Positions 1-6,071 of a stretch of 6,071 nucleotides of DNA are shown in pieces (positions within the stretch are counted from its first letter, which is position 1; every line of letters begins with the position of its first letter). The notes under the pieces are model-generated. The model did no database searches and was not told the origin of the DNA. It saw only the letters and a program-made list of their open reading frames with translations. The stretch spans positions 1-6,071 of the forward strand of contig JAJXZM010000045.1 in assembly GCA_021780055.1 (NCBI GenBank). Reading direction: 5' to 3'. The DNA is from Acidobacteriota bacterium (GTDB lineage: Bacteria; Acidobacteriota; Terriglobia; UBA7540). Both the position numbers and the translations under genes were made by a program.

Positions 1-1890
1 GCCTCCGGAAACTTCGATGGAGCGCGAGAAACGTCGTCAACACAGCGGGCACGACTGATCAAGCGGTTCAAGGATTCTATGAGCGTTGACCTTGTAACGG
101 GAAGCCGCATGATCAGGGTCAGCTTTAAAAGCACTGACCCACAGCTAGCCGCCGAAGTGGCGAACACGCTGGTCGCAAATTACAGAGAGTACAATTTCCG
201 ATCCAAGTATGACGCCACACGGCGGGCTTCCGGCTGGATGAGCGAACAGTTAAATGAATTGAGAGCCAGGGTGGAAAAGTCCCATGAAGCACTGGTGGAC
301 TACGAGAGGCAGAACTCCATTGTCAATATCAGTGGCAGTGAGAACGTTGAAGACCGGCGGCTGGCAGACTTGAGCCAGGACCTGACGATGGCTCAGAACG
401 ACCTGTCGCAGCAGGAATCTTTGTACCGTCTGGTAAAAGCAAACCCTGGCAAAGCGGATTTATTGGCACAGGACAGTCTTCTTCAAGACATGGAAGAGAA
501 GAGTGCCGACCTGAAGACAGCATACGTTGATGCTCTTGGGCAGTACGGCCCGAAATTCCCCAAGGTTGCAAGGCTGCATGACCAGATCGAAGAAATCCAG
601 TCGCTTATTGCACAGGAACGGGCAAGAACGGTTGAGCGGATCACGCACAACTACAATGTTGCGCTCTGGCGCGTGAAACTGCTTACAGATTCAGTCGCCC
701 GCGAAAAGTCCGAAGTCGGCAAGCTGAGTCAATTGATGATCCAGTATGACTTGCTCAATCACGATTTTGATACCAACCAGCAACTCTATGACAGCCTGCT
801 GACGCGCGTGAAGGAGGCCGCGGTTTCCGCGGGTCTTAGGGCAAACAATGTCCACCTTGTTGACCAAGCGTTGGTACCATCGATGCCCGTGAGACCGAGG
901 AAAGGCCGGAATATCGCTATCGGATTTATGGTGGGTTTAATTCTGGGGACGACCATAGCTTTCGTTCGGGAAGCAATGGATACGTCCATCATGACGGCGG
1001 AGGATATTGAGCGCAGCATCGCTGAGCCTGTCCTGGGAGTTATTCCGGCAATACACTCATTGGGGAATGGGAAATTCTGGTTTAGCCGGCGTAGAAATCA
1101 AACGGCTTCCGCTTCTGACGGGGTTGAATGGGCGGTTCTGAAAAAGCCCACATCCATGCTGGCGGAGTCTTATCACACGTTGCGGACTGCTGTGTTGCTC
1201 TCGCCGGCACCGCGCCCGCCGCGAGCGCTTCTGCTCACGAGTGCACGGCCATTCGAAGGGAAGACCGCCACGGCATTCAACCTGGCAGTCGCACTGACGC
1301 AGATCGGGAAGCGCGTCCTTTTCATCGACGCCGATATGCGTCAACCGGGGCTTAAGCGGATACTGAATACCAACGGCCGCACCGGCCTCAGCAATGTCCT
1401 GGCCGGTGAGGGAAACGTTGAGCAAGCAATTTTTCAAATGCCGCAATCGCCCCAATTGCCGGGCCTGTGGTTTCTTTCGGCGGGCCAGCGGCTGTCCAAC
1501 CCCGCCGATCTGCTGGCTTCAGAAGCGATGAAAGAACTTCTGGCTGCTCTGCGCGTCCGTTTTGATCATATAATCGTGGACACGCCGCCGGTCCTGATGG
1601 TGACGGATGCCACAGTCCTTTCTTCCTTTGTTGACGGTGTCATCCTGGTGATAGAAAGTGAAGTCACCGCAAGAGCAGCATTGGCACGCGCGCACTGTGT
1701 TCTGGAAAATGCCGGAGCAAACATTCTGGGTTGTGTGCTCAACAAGCTCGACCTGAAATACGACGGCCACTACGGATCGAATTATTGTAACTACGTGCGC
1801 TATTACAGCCAGAGCCGGTACGGCAAACCGTTGCCTGCGAGTCGAGTGGTTACTGAGCCATGCGGACCGCACGGAACGGAGGAATCCTAA
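1..1890 (+). CDS. Wzc-like polysaccharide co-polymerase / BY-family tyrosine autokinase (5' partial)
   Basis: Inner-membrane protein expected to set polymer chain length and to phosphorylate itself on tyrosine during polysaccharide assembly and export. The frame is open from base 1, and codons before the ATG at 79 read as ordinary Wzz-domain sequence, so that ATG is internal and the first membrane helix and most of the Wzz domain lie upstream. Visible in order: the end of the Wzz region (SRMIRVSFKSTDPQLAAEV), coiled coil (about 226-660), a GNVR-like segment (about 745-870), a proline-rich run (874-900), a second membrane helix (about 913-966), then the cytoplasmic kinase. Kinase motifs are Walker A SARPFEGKT (1240-1266), Walker A' FIDADMRQP (1321-1347) and Walker B IIVDTPPV (1570-1593). 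A cluster of seven tyrosines (1759-1821) is the expected autophosphorylation site, followed by a 22-residue tail. Adaptor and kinase share one chain, as in Gram-negative Wzc rather than split CapA/CapB. The family call is firm; the polymer is unknown. Confidence 0.95.
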   Translation, partial: ASGNFDGARETSSTQRARLIKRFKDSMSVDLVTGSRMIRVSFKSTDPQLAAEVANTLVANYREYNFRSKYDATRRASGWMSEQLNELRARVEKSHEALVDYERQNSIVNISGSENVEDRRLADLSQDLTMAQNDLSQQESLYRLVKANPGKADLLAQDSLLQDMEEKSADLKTAYVDALGQYGPKFPKVARLHDQIEEIQSLIAQERARTVERITHNYNVALWRVKLLTDSVAREKSEVGKLSQLMIQYDLLNHDFDTNQQLYDSLLTRVKEAAVSAGLRANNVHLVDQALVPSMPVRPRKGRNIAIGFMVGLILGTTIAFVREAMDTSIMTAEDIERSIAEPVLGVIPAIHSLGNGKFWFSRRRNQTASASDGVEWAVLKKPTSMLAESYHTLRTAVLLSPAPRPPRALLLTSARPFEGKTATAFNLAVALTQIGKRVLFIDADMRQPGLKRILNTNGRTGLSNVLAGEGNVEQAIFQMPQSPQLPGLWFLSAGQRLSNPADLLASEAMKELLAALRVRFDHIIVDTPPVLMVTDATVLSSFVDGVILVIESEVTARAALARAHCVLENAGANILGCVLNKLDLKYDGHYGSNYCNYVRYYSQSRYGKPLPASRVVTEPCGPHGTEES

Positions 1891-1990
1891 CATCCCAATT
1901 TCGACCGCTGTTTTCTTTCGTCGGTTTCTGCTGATTTCTACGGTGATCAAAACCTCTGCTAAAGGAAAAAGTATTCGAAGTGACGAGCGG

Positions 1991-2012
1991 CACCGGTTTT
2001 CCCTGTCCGGTG
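1991..2012. repeat. Short inverted repeat in the gap before the flippase gene
   Basis: CACCGG (1991-1996) and CCGGTG (2007-2012) are perfect 6-base complements separated by 10 bases, so the transcript could form a small hairpin. It sits in the 174-base gap between the kinase stop and the flippase start. No T-run follows the second arm, so it is not a standard intrinsic terminator. Such a short repeat is also quite possible by chance. The rest of the gap (1891-2064) shows no coding potential I can support and no promoter I would defend. Confidence 0.25.
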
Positions 2013-2051
2013 GCCTGAGGTCCGTGGGAGATGAACCCGCAAAAAGGCAAC

Positions 2052-2058
2052 AGGAAGG
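2052..2058 (+). promoter_or_regulatory. Ribosome binding site of the flippase gene
   Basis: AGGAAGG lies six bases upstream of the GTG at 2065, a good Shine-Dalgarno match at proper spacing. It supports the GTG as the true start. An in-frame stop at 2032-2034 rules out any start further upstream of that point, and no other start codon lies between it and 2065. Confidence 0.7.
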
Positions 2059-2064
2059 TCTGGC

Positions 2065-3570
2065 GTGACCCGCGCTCGCCGACTCCTTACATGCGTCAGC
2101 GCCTCATACGTGCGGTTCGCCATTACTGGGGCATGTTCGCTGGTGGCGGTACCCGTATATCTGCATTTCCTCGGCAAAGAAGAGTACGGCCTGTGGCTCG
2201 CGGTGCTCAGCGTCCTCGTGCCGCTTTCCCTGATGAACATCGGTTTCCCCACCATCAGTCAGAACTTGCTGGCGGAGGCACGCGCCGTTGGCGACTGGGA
2301 CCACGCGAGTTGCGTCCTCGTCACCAGCTTTGTTTCTCTCCTTGCTGCTGCCGTTGCCGCCTGCCTGCTGATGCTTACCGGGCTGTGGGTGGGCGTTGTA
2401 CAGGCGCTATTGAAAGCCTCGCCGGGCCTTCGTACGGAGGTAGTCCCCGCGCTCCTGATTGCGCTTGCTGGCTTCGCCATTGGCCAGCCTTTACAGGTTT
2501 TTCGCCTGGCGTTCCGTGCGTTTGAGCGGGTTGATCTGGAGCAGTACGGGCTGGCGGGCCTCTCCGTGATCAGTCTTTTCCTTACGATTCTCGCGCTATG
2601 GGCCGGTCAGGGAGTCATTGGAGTGGCGCTGGTTTACGCTGTTCTGCAGTTAGCTGGCGGAGCGATCTTTTTTGTTGCGCTCTTGCGCGAGTTTCCGCAG
2701 TTGTATTTTTCCGTGCGCAGTTTTTCGCCACGGCTCGCGCGCCGAATGATTGCTCCGGGCTTCCACTTTTTTGTGGTTTCGGTTTCAGGCGTCCTGATGT
2801 GGGGCATCGACAACCTGGTGATCTCGGGCATGCTTGGCGTTGTGTTTGTAACGGCGTTTGCCATCGCGGCAAGGCTCACGTCGATGCTGCGCGAAATGCT
2901 CTCGACGCCTTTTTCCACTTCCGGCCCTACCATCACAGCGCTTGGGGCGGAAGGCAATCAGAAGGTCCTCCGGCGGCTCTTTTACTTTTCCACACGGTTG
3001 GCTCTTTGGGGATCTCTGCTTTTCGGCATAGAACTCGGTTTCTTCGGACGGCGTTTTATTGCACTTTGGGCGGGCCCTCCCGTGGTGGTGGATCAAGCCA
3101 CGTTCGCGGCTCTGGTCGGTATCCTTATTATCAATGTGCTTCAGCAGCCTGCTTACGCCTACCTGATTGCCACAACGCGCCACCGGACTTTTGCCTGGCT
3201 CAGCCTGCTGGAAGGAATCGCAAATTTAGTGCTTTCCTGCTGGTGGGTTTCCAAGTGGGGCGTGCTGGGTGTGGCTTTGGGAACGCTGGTGCCACACGCG
3301 TTGATTTCTGGACCCTACCTGGTGATTGCCGGGACAAGAATGAACAGCTTTACATTCGCCGAACTCTGGAGGACGAACCTGCGATCGCTGATCGTCCCGG
3401 CCATGGTGACGGGTGCCGCTGCCTACCTCCTGAGAAACTTCTCTGCCACCTGGATCGAGTGGGCCATTTCAAGTGGCCTCACGCTGCTGGTTTTTGTGGC
3501 GGCCTGTTTGACCACTTCCGCTACACCCGAAGAGCGTGGCATGCTGGCCGGCGTCTTACGCACGGCGTGA
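2065..3570 (+). CDS. Wzx-like oligosaccharide flippase (MOP superfamily)
   Basis: Polytopic inner-membrane protein predicted to move a lipid-linked repeat unit from the cytoplasmic to the periplasmic face. The product is 501 residues, at or slightly above the usual length of Wzx/RfbX-type proteins. The N-terminus carries the family's typical wording, with a first helix leading into VPVYLHFLGKEEYGLW (residues 29-44), then a conserved IGFPTISQ-like turn (about 58-65). Many hydrophobic helices follow, about 12 to 14 by eye, with basic loops such as SPRLARRMIAPG before the second half; FGRRFIALWAG near residue 330 is also typical. The start is GTG, fixed by the ribosome binding site and the upstream in-frame stop. 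It follows the kinase after 174 bases and precedes a glycosyltransferase by 26. Wzx proteins diverge with their substrates, so the sugar cannot be inferred. A non-Wzx member of the superfamily is possible but less likely in this setting. Confidence 0.88.
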   Translation: MTRARRLLTCVSASYVRFAITGACSLVAVPVYLHFLGKEEYGLWLAVLSVLVPLSLMNIGFPTISQNLLAEARAVGDWDHASCVLVTSFVSLLAAAVAACLLMLTGLWVGVVQALLKASPGLRTEVVPALLIALAGFAIGQPLQVFRLAFRAFERVDLEQYGLAGLSVISLFLTILALWAGQGVIGVALVYAVLQLAGGAIFFVALLREFPQLYFSVRSFSPRLARRMIAPGFHFFVVSVSGVLMWGIDNLVISGMLGVVFVTAFAIAARLTSMLREMLSTPFSTSGPTITALGAEGNQKVLRRLFYFSTRLALWGSLLFGIELGFFGRRFIALWAGPPVVVDQATFAALVGILIINVLQQPAYAYLIATTRHRTFAWLSLLEGIANLVLSCWWVSKWGVLGVALGTLVPHALISGPYLVIAGTRMNSFTFAELWRTNLRSLIVPAMVTGAAAYLLRNFSATWIEWAISSGLTLLVFVAACLTTSATPEERGMLAGVLRTA

Positions 3571-3596
3571 TGTAGCTGAGAGTTACCTGCTGTTGA

Positions 3597-4490
3597 ATGA
3601 AACCCCATCCTTCCATTTCGGCGATCGTGGCGACGTACAATCGTGATTGTTCGCTGATCGACTGTCTCCGGTCCTTGATGGCGCAGGATTATCCGGGGCG
3701 CATGGAACTGATTGTAGTGGACCAGTCGCTTGCGCATACTCCGGAAGCGGCGGACTTTTTTCAATCACAAGGAGACCGTTTTTGCTTGTTGCACCAATCC
3801 CAGCCGAACCTTCCGCAGGCAAGAAACGCGGGCATCGCTGCAGCCACGGGCGAAATTCTTCTCTTTGTCGATGATGACGTCATCCTTCCCCCCGATGCGG
3901 CCCGTCGCTTGGCCGAGCATGTTCGGACGTCGTGGATGAAAGCTGTGACCGGACTGGTGGTGTCGGAGCGGGACCGAGAAGCATCGCTGCAAGGGCATGC
4001 ACGGCAATTCTGTGTGGCGAGCGTGGATGAAGCGCAAGGCCTGCAGGCCGTAGACAGATTCATCGGAGCGCTGATGATGATCCCCGCAAAGACGGTGCAC
4101 GCTGTGGGAGGTTTTGACTCGCAGTTGGGCGCACTGACTCCAACCGCTTACGGAGAAGATGACGAGTTCTGTTGCCGTCTACGCGAGGCGGGCGTAACAC
4201 TTTGGGCCGATCCATCAGTTTGCGCGTTGCACAGAGATCACCTGGCAGGCGGCTGCGCGTCACGCCATACCGACGCTGAACTCGCCCGCCAATATCACAT
4301 GAAGAGTCTGGCTTATATGCGAATCAAGCACCACGGGGGAATAGGAGCGGGTGGTTGGCTCGATCTGGTACGCGGTTACATCGCCAACCGCGAGATCGTG
4401 CGAAACCGACCTGGACAGATTGTTCGAAATTTCGTGGCCGTCCGAAAAGCTGTCGACGAGGTTCGCGCTTTCATGGCCGGGCGGTTGTAG
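3597..4490 (+). CDS. Family 2 glycosyltransferase (GT-A fold)
   Basis: Predicted cytoplasmic or membrane-associated enzyme that transfers a sugar from a nucleotide-activated donor to the growing lipid-linked oligosaccharide. The 297-residue product starts with the Rossmann-like strand ISAIVATYNRD (residues 7-17). VVDQS (40-44) carries the aspartate that usually contacts the nucleotide, and NLPQARNAGIAAATGEILLFVDDD ends in the DXD-type metal-binding triad at 92-94. GGFD (171-174) and GEDDEF (186-191) match the acceptor-side region and catalytic base of inverting GT2 enzymes. No membrane helix is evident; the C-terminal 80 residues are basic and may lie along the membrane. The ATG is immediately preceded by an in-frame TGA (3594-3596), so no earlier start is possible, although the Shine-Dalgarno is weak. 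It lies 26 bases after the flippase stop, consistent with one transcript. Donor and linkage cannot be predicted. Confidence 0.92.
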   Translation: MKPHPSISAIVATYNRDCSLIDCLRSLMAQDYPGRMELIVVDQSLAHTPEAADFFQSQGDRFCLLHQSQPNLPQARNAGIAAATGEILLFVDDDVILPPDAARRLAEHVRTSWMKAVTGLVVSERDREASLQGHARQFCVASVDEAQGLQAVDRFIGALMMIPAKTVHAVGGFDSQLGALTPTAYGEDDEFCCRLREAGVTLWADPSVCALHRDHLAGGCASRHTDAELARQYHMKSLAYMRIKHHGGIGAGGWLDLVRGYIANREIVRNRPGQIVRNFVAVRKAVDEVRAFMAGRL

Positions 4491-4572
4491 CGGTGTAATG
4501 CTTGCGCCGGTTCAGCAATAAGACGACCGCCACGAATGGTGATTTGAGACACGCCCTGCTGAGAATGATTTG

Positions 4573-5622
4573 ATGAAAATCCTTGTTGTCGGCCCTCAGT
4601 TTCCTGACTCTTTTGCACGGAACATCGTGGTGACGCTCCTTCGCATGGGCCACCAGGTGGCCACTGTCCATGGTGCGAGAATGCGGCACCACGGCAGCAG
4701 GCTGGCGAACGGCTTTTGGAACTATGCACCGCGGGCGTTTCCCGGACTCGAAAGGCGCGTTTACCGTGAGGTTGTGCAGGCGGCACGAACGGCGCGGCCG
4801 GCCCTTGTGCTTGTAACTTATGGAATGATGCCGCCGGAGATCGTGAGCGCGCTGAAGGAGGTATGTGGCGGCAAGGTAGTTTGCTGGTACACGGACTCGC
4901 CCGCGAACCTGGAACGACAGTATCTGGTGGCAAGCCCTTTCGACTCGGTTTTTGTAAAGGAGCCCTCCCTGGCGCTGACCTTGCGCGACAAGCTAGGGAA
5001 AGATGCTCATTACCTGCCTGAATGCTGCAATCCGATGTGGCACCGGCCAGCCGAGTTCGAGGACGAAGACCAACGGAGATACGCGTGCGATCTTGCCGCT
5101 CAGGGAAGCCTGCACTATTACCGGGCGCGGATGCTGGAAGTTTTTACGGACTACGATATGAAAATCTGGGGCCGGAACTGTCCCCCGTGGCTCGATTCTC
5201 CTGTCCGAAAACACTACGCCCATCACTTTATCGCAGAGGATGAGAAGACCAAAGCATTCCGGGCGGCAAAGATTGTCCTCAATACGATGCACTATTCCGA
5301 AATTGACGGAGTGAATTGCACGCTGTTTGAGGCGGCGGGCTGTGGAGCGTTCCAGATTGCCGACTGGAAACCCGTGCTGGCCGATCTTTTTGAACCCGAA
5401 CGCGAGATTGTCACATTTCGCACATGGCGCGAATTGAAGGAGAAAGTGGACTACTACCTGGCGCATCCCGAAGAGCGGAGCGCCATCGCCGCCCGCGCTT
5501 GCGCGCGCACCCACCGCGAGCATACCTACGAAGTGCGGCTCACACGCATGTTGGAAATCCTGGGTTTCAGCAGCAATTCAGCGGCTGCGCAGCAGGCAAC
5601 CATGGAATTGCATGCAGGTTAA
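4573..5622 (+). CDS. CgeB / DUF3880-type glycosyltransferase (GT-B fold)
   Basis: Predicted cytoplasmic glycosyltransferase of 349 residues with two Rossmann-like halves. The N-terminal half begins MKILVVGPQF and contains WYTDSPAN (residues 105-112), FDSVFVKEPS (123-132) and YLPECCNP (147-154), the order seen in DUF3880/CgeB proteins. The C-terminal half has LHYYRARMLE (180-189), KIWG (197-200), AAKIVLNTMHY (231-241) and DGVNCTLFEAAGCGAFQIAD (245-264), which matches the sugar-nucleotide binding region of Glyco_trans_1_2 domains with its conserved glutamate at 253. The family is named for Bacillus subtilis CgeB, linked to spore surface maturation, but relatives occur widely in polysaccharide loci. 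I chose the ATG at 4573: GAGAA (4561-4565) lies seven bases ahead, while a TTG at 4570 is the only earlier option after the in-frame stop at 4540-4542. The end overlaps the next gene by 11 bases, suggesting translational coupling. Donor and acceptor are unknown. Confidence 0.85.
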   Translation: MKILVVGPQFPDSFARNIVVTLLRMGHQVATVHGARMRHHGSRLANGFWNYAPRAFPGLERRVYREVVQAARTARPALVLVTYGMMPPEIVSALKEVCGGKVVCWYTDSPANLERQYLVASPFDSVFVKEPSLALTLRDKLGKDAHYLPECCNPMWHRPAEFEDEDQRRYACDLAAQGSLHYYRARMLEVFTDYDMKIWGRNCPPWLDSPVRKHYAHHFIAEDEKTKAFRAAKIVLNTMHYSEIDGVNCTLFEAAGCGAFQIADWKPVLADLFEPEREIVTFRTWRELKEKVDYYLAHPEERSAIAARACARTHREHTYEVRLTRMLEILGFSSNSAAAQQATMELHAG

Positions 5623-6071
5623 TCGCGTGGCCAGGCCATCGCTTCCACATTCGCGCCTGCCATATATTGGGCACAATGCCATCCGTTCTGTTCACATCCT
5701 TGTCCTGCTGACAGCTTCGTCTGGGGCTGTGATCTGGGGCGGCTTCCTGATCACGGGCCACGCAGCGACTGACCTGCAAGAGTACCTGCTTGCGCTGGGA
5801 TTGTGGGGTGTGGCTTCGGCCGCGTTCATTTTCACTCGGATCCAGGCGGATCCGCTCAGCCTGTTTGGGCTGCCAGTGTTTCTGACTCTTCTGATGTTCA
5901 TTCGTTTCGGGCTGGTTCCCGCGAACTCCTTTTTCAATCCAGAAGCGCTCTGTGCGCAGTTCCATGGCCAGTACAATTTCCTGGCGCAGGCGCTGGTACT
6001 GGTGGTGCTGGGAACGCTGGCCTTCTGGTTGGGTATCATGTGCCTGGGACGCCGAAAGACTTCGCGTCATG
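5612..6071 (+). CDS. Polytopic membrane protein, possible Wzy-like polymerase (3' partial)
   Basis: An open frame begins at the ATG at 5612 and has no stop before the window ends, giving 153 visible residues. Four hydrophobic segments are apparent at about residues 26-48, 58-76, 82-103 and 124-146, with basic residues after several of them and a basic N-terminus. It is therefore an integral membrane protein read in the same direction as its neighbours. O-antigen polymerases and ligases are polytopic, poorly conserved and often sit next to the flippase and transferases, so a Wzy-type polymerase is a reasonable candidate by context. The motif-bearing large periplasmic loop of that group would lie beyond the window, so the function is not shown. 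An acyltransferase or other membrane enzyme is also possible. The start overlaps the preceding gene by 11 bases; a GTG at 5627, with AGG eight bases ahead, is an alternative start. Confidence 0.7.
   Translation, partial: MQVNRVARPSLPHSRLPYIGHNAIRSVHILVLLTASSGAVIWGGFLITGHAATDLQEYLLALGLWGVASAAFIFTRIQADPLSLFGLPVFLTLLMFIRFGLVPANSFFNPEALCAQFHGQYNFLAQALVLVVLGTLAFWLGIMCLGRRKTSRH

Noticed and set aside
79..81. ATG considered as the start of the kinase gene
   Set aside because: The frame is open to base 1, and the preceding codons continue Wzz-domain sequence; starting here would leave out the first membrane helix that this family needs.
1519..1950. Minus-strand open frame of 143 codons opposite the kinase C-terminus
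   Set aside because: It is antisense to the Walker B motif and tyrosine cluster, and shows no family-like motifs or ribosome binding site.
1991..2030. Inverted repeat considered as a rho-independent terminator for the kinase gene
   Set aside because: The stem is only six bases, the loop is ten, and no T-run follows.
2031..3575. Long open stretches in a second + strand frame across the flippase gene (2031-2525 and 2598-3575)
   Set aside because: The translations are rich in Arg, Cys, Trp and His without domain-like patterns, while the other frame gives a clear multi-helix flippase with a ribosome binding site. These are frame shadows.
4376..4933. Minus-strand open frame of 185 codons spanning two transferase genes
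   Set aside because: Most of it is antisense to two well-supported genes and looks low in structure. Only the short peptide in the gap is noted, as a weak finding.
5567..6070. Minus-strand open frame over the right edge, up to 167 codons
   Set aside because: Its product is rich in Gln, Arg, Ser and His with no recognisable fold, and it is antisense to a + strand frame with four clear membrane segments.

Overview
The window is a stretch of an extracellular or surface polysaccharide locus with five co-oriented genes on the + strand. The two outer genes run off the window ends. No RNA gene, mobile element, CRISPR array or convincing terminator was seen. The base composition is moderately GC-rich by eye. 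The first gene is a one-chain co-polymerase/tyrosine kinase, which is the Gram-negative layout. Its wording just before the second membrane helix resembles homologues I associate with Acidobacteriota and related soil bacteria. That taxonomic guess is an inference of low to moderate confidence and no marker gene is present to settle it.

Layout: (1) 1-1890, a Wzc-like chain-length regulator and BY-family tyrosine autokinase lacking its N-terminus. (2) 1891-2064, a 174-base non-coding gap with a small inverted repeat and a good ribosome binding site at its end. (3) 2065-3570, a Wzx-type flippase of the MOP superfamily with a GTG start. (4) 3597-4490, a family 2 (GT-A fold) glycosyltransferase. 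(5) 4573-5622, a GT-B glycosyltransferase of the CgeB / DUF3880 type. (6) 5612-6071, the start of a polytopic membrane protein overlapping the previous gene by 11 bases. By content and position it could be the Wzy polymerase or another membrane enzyme of the locus.

Taken together these genes fit the Wzx/Wzy-dependent route. Cytoplasmic glycosyltransferases build a lipid-linked repeat unit, the flippase moves it to the periplasmic face, a polymerase joins the units, and the tyrosine kinase sets chain length and coordinates export. The initiating sugar-phosphate transferase, the outer-membrane exporter and any phosphatase are not in the window. The sugar structure cannot be read from the sequence.

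I did not find evidence for a wholly new biological system. The points most worth a second look are the unfinished membrane gene at the right edge, the CgeB-type transferase in a polysaccharide locus, and a short minus-strand peptide that resembles the N-terminus of an amidohydrolase.
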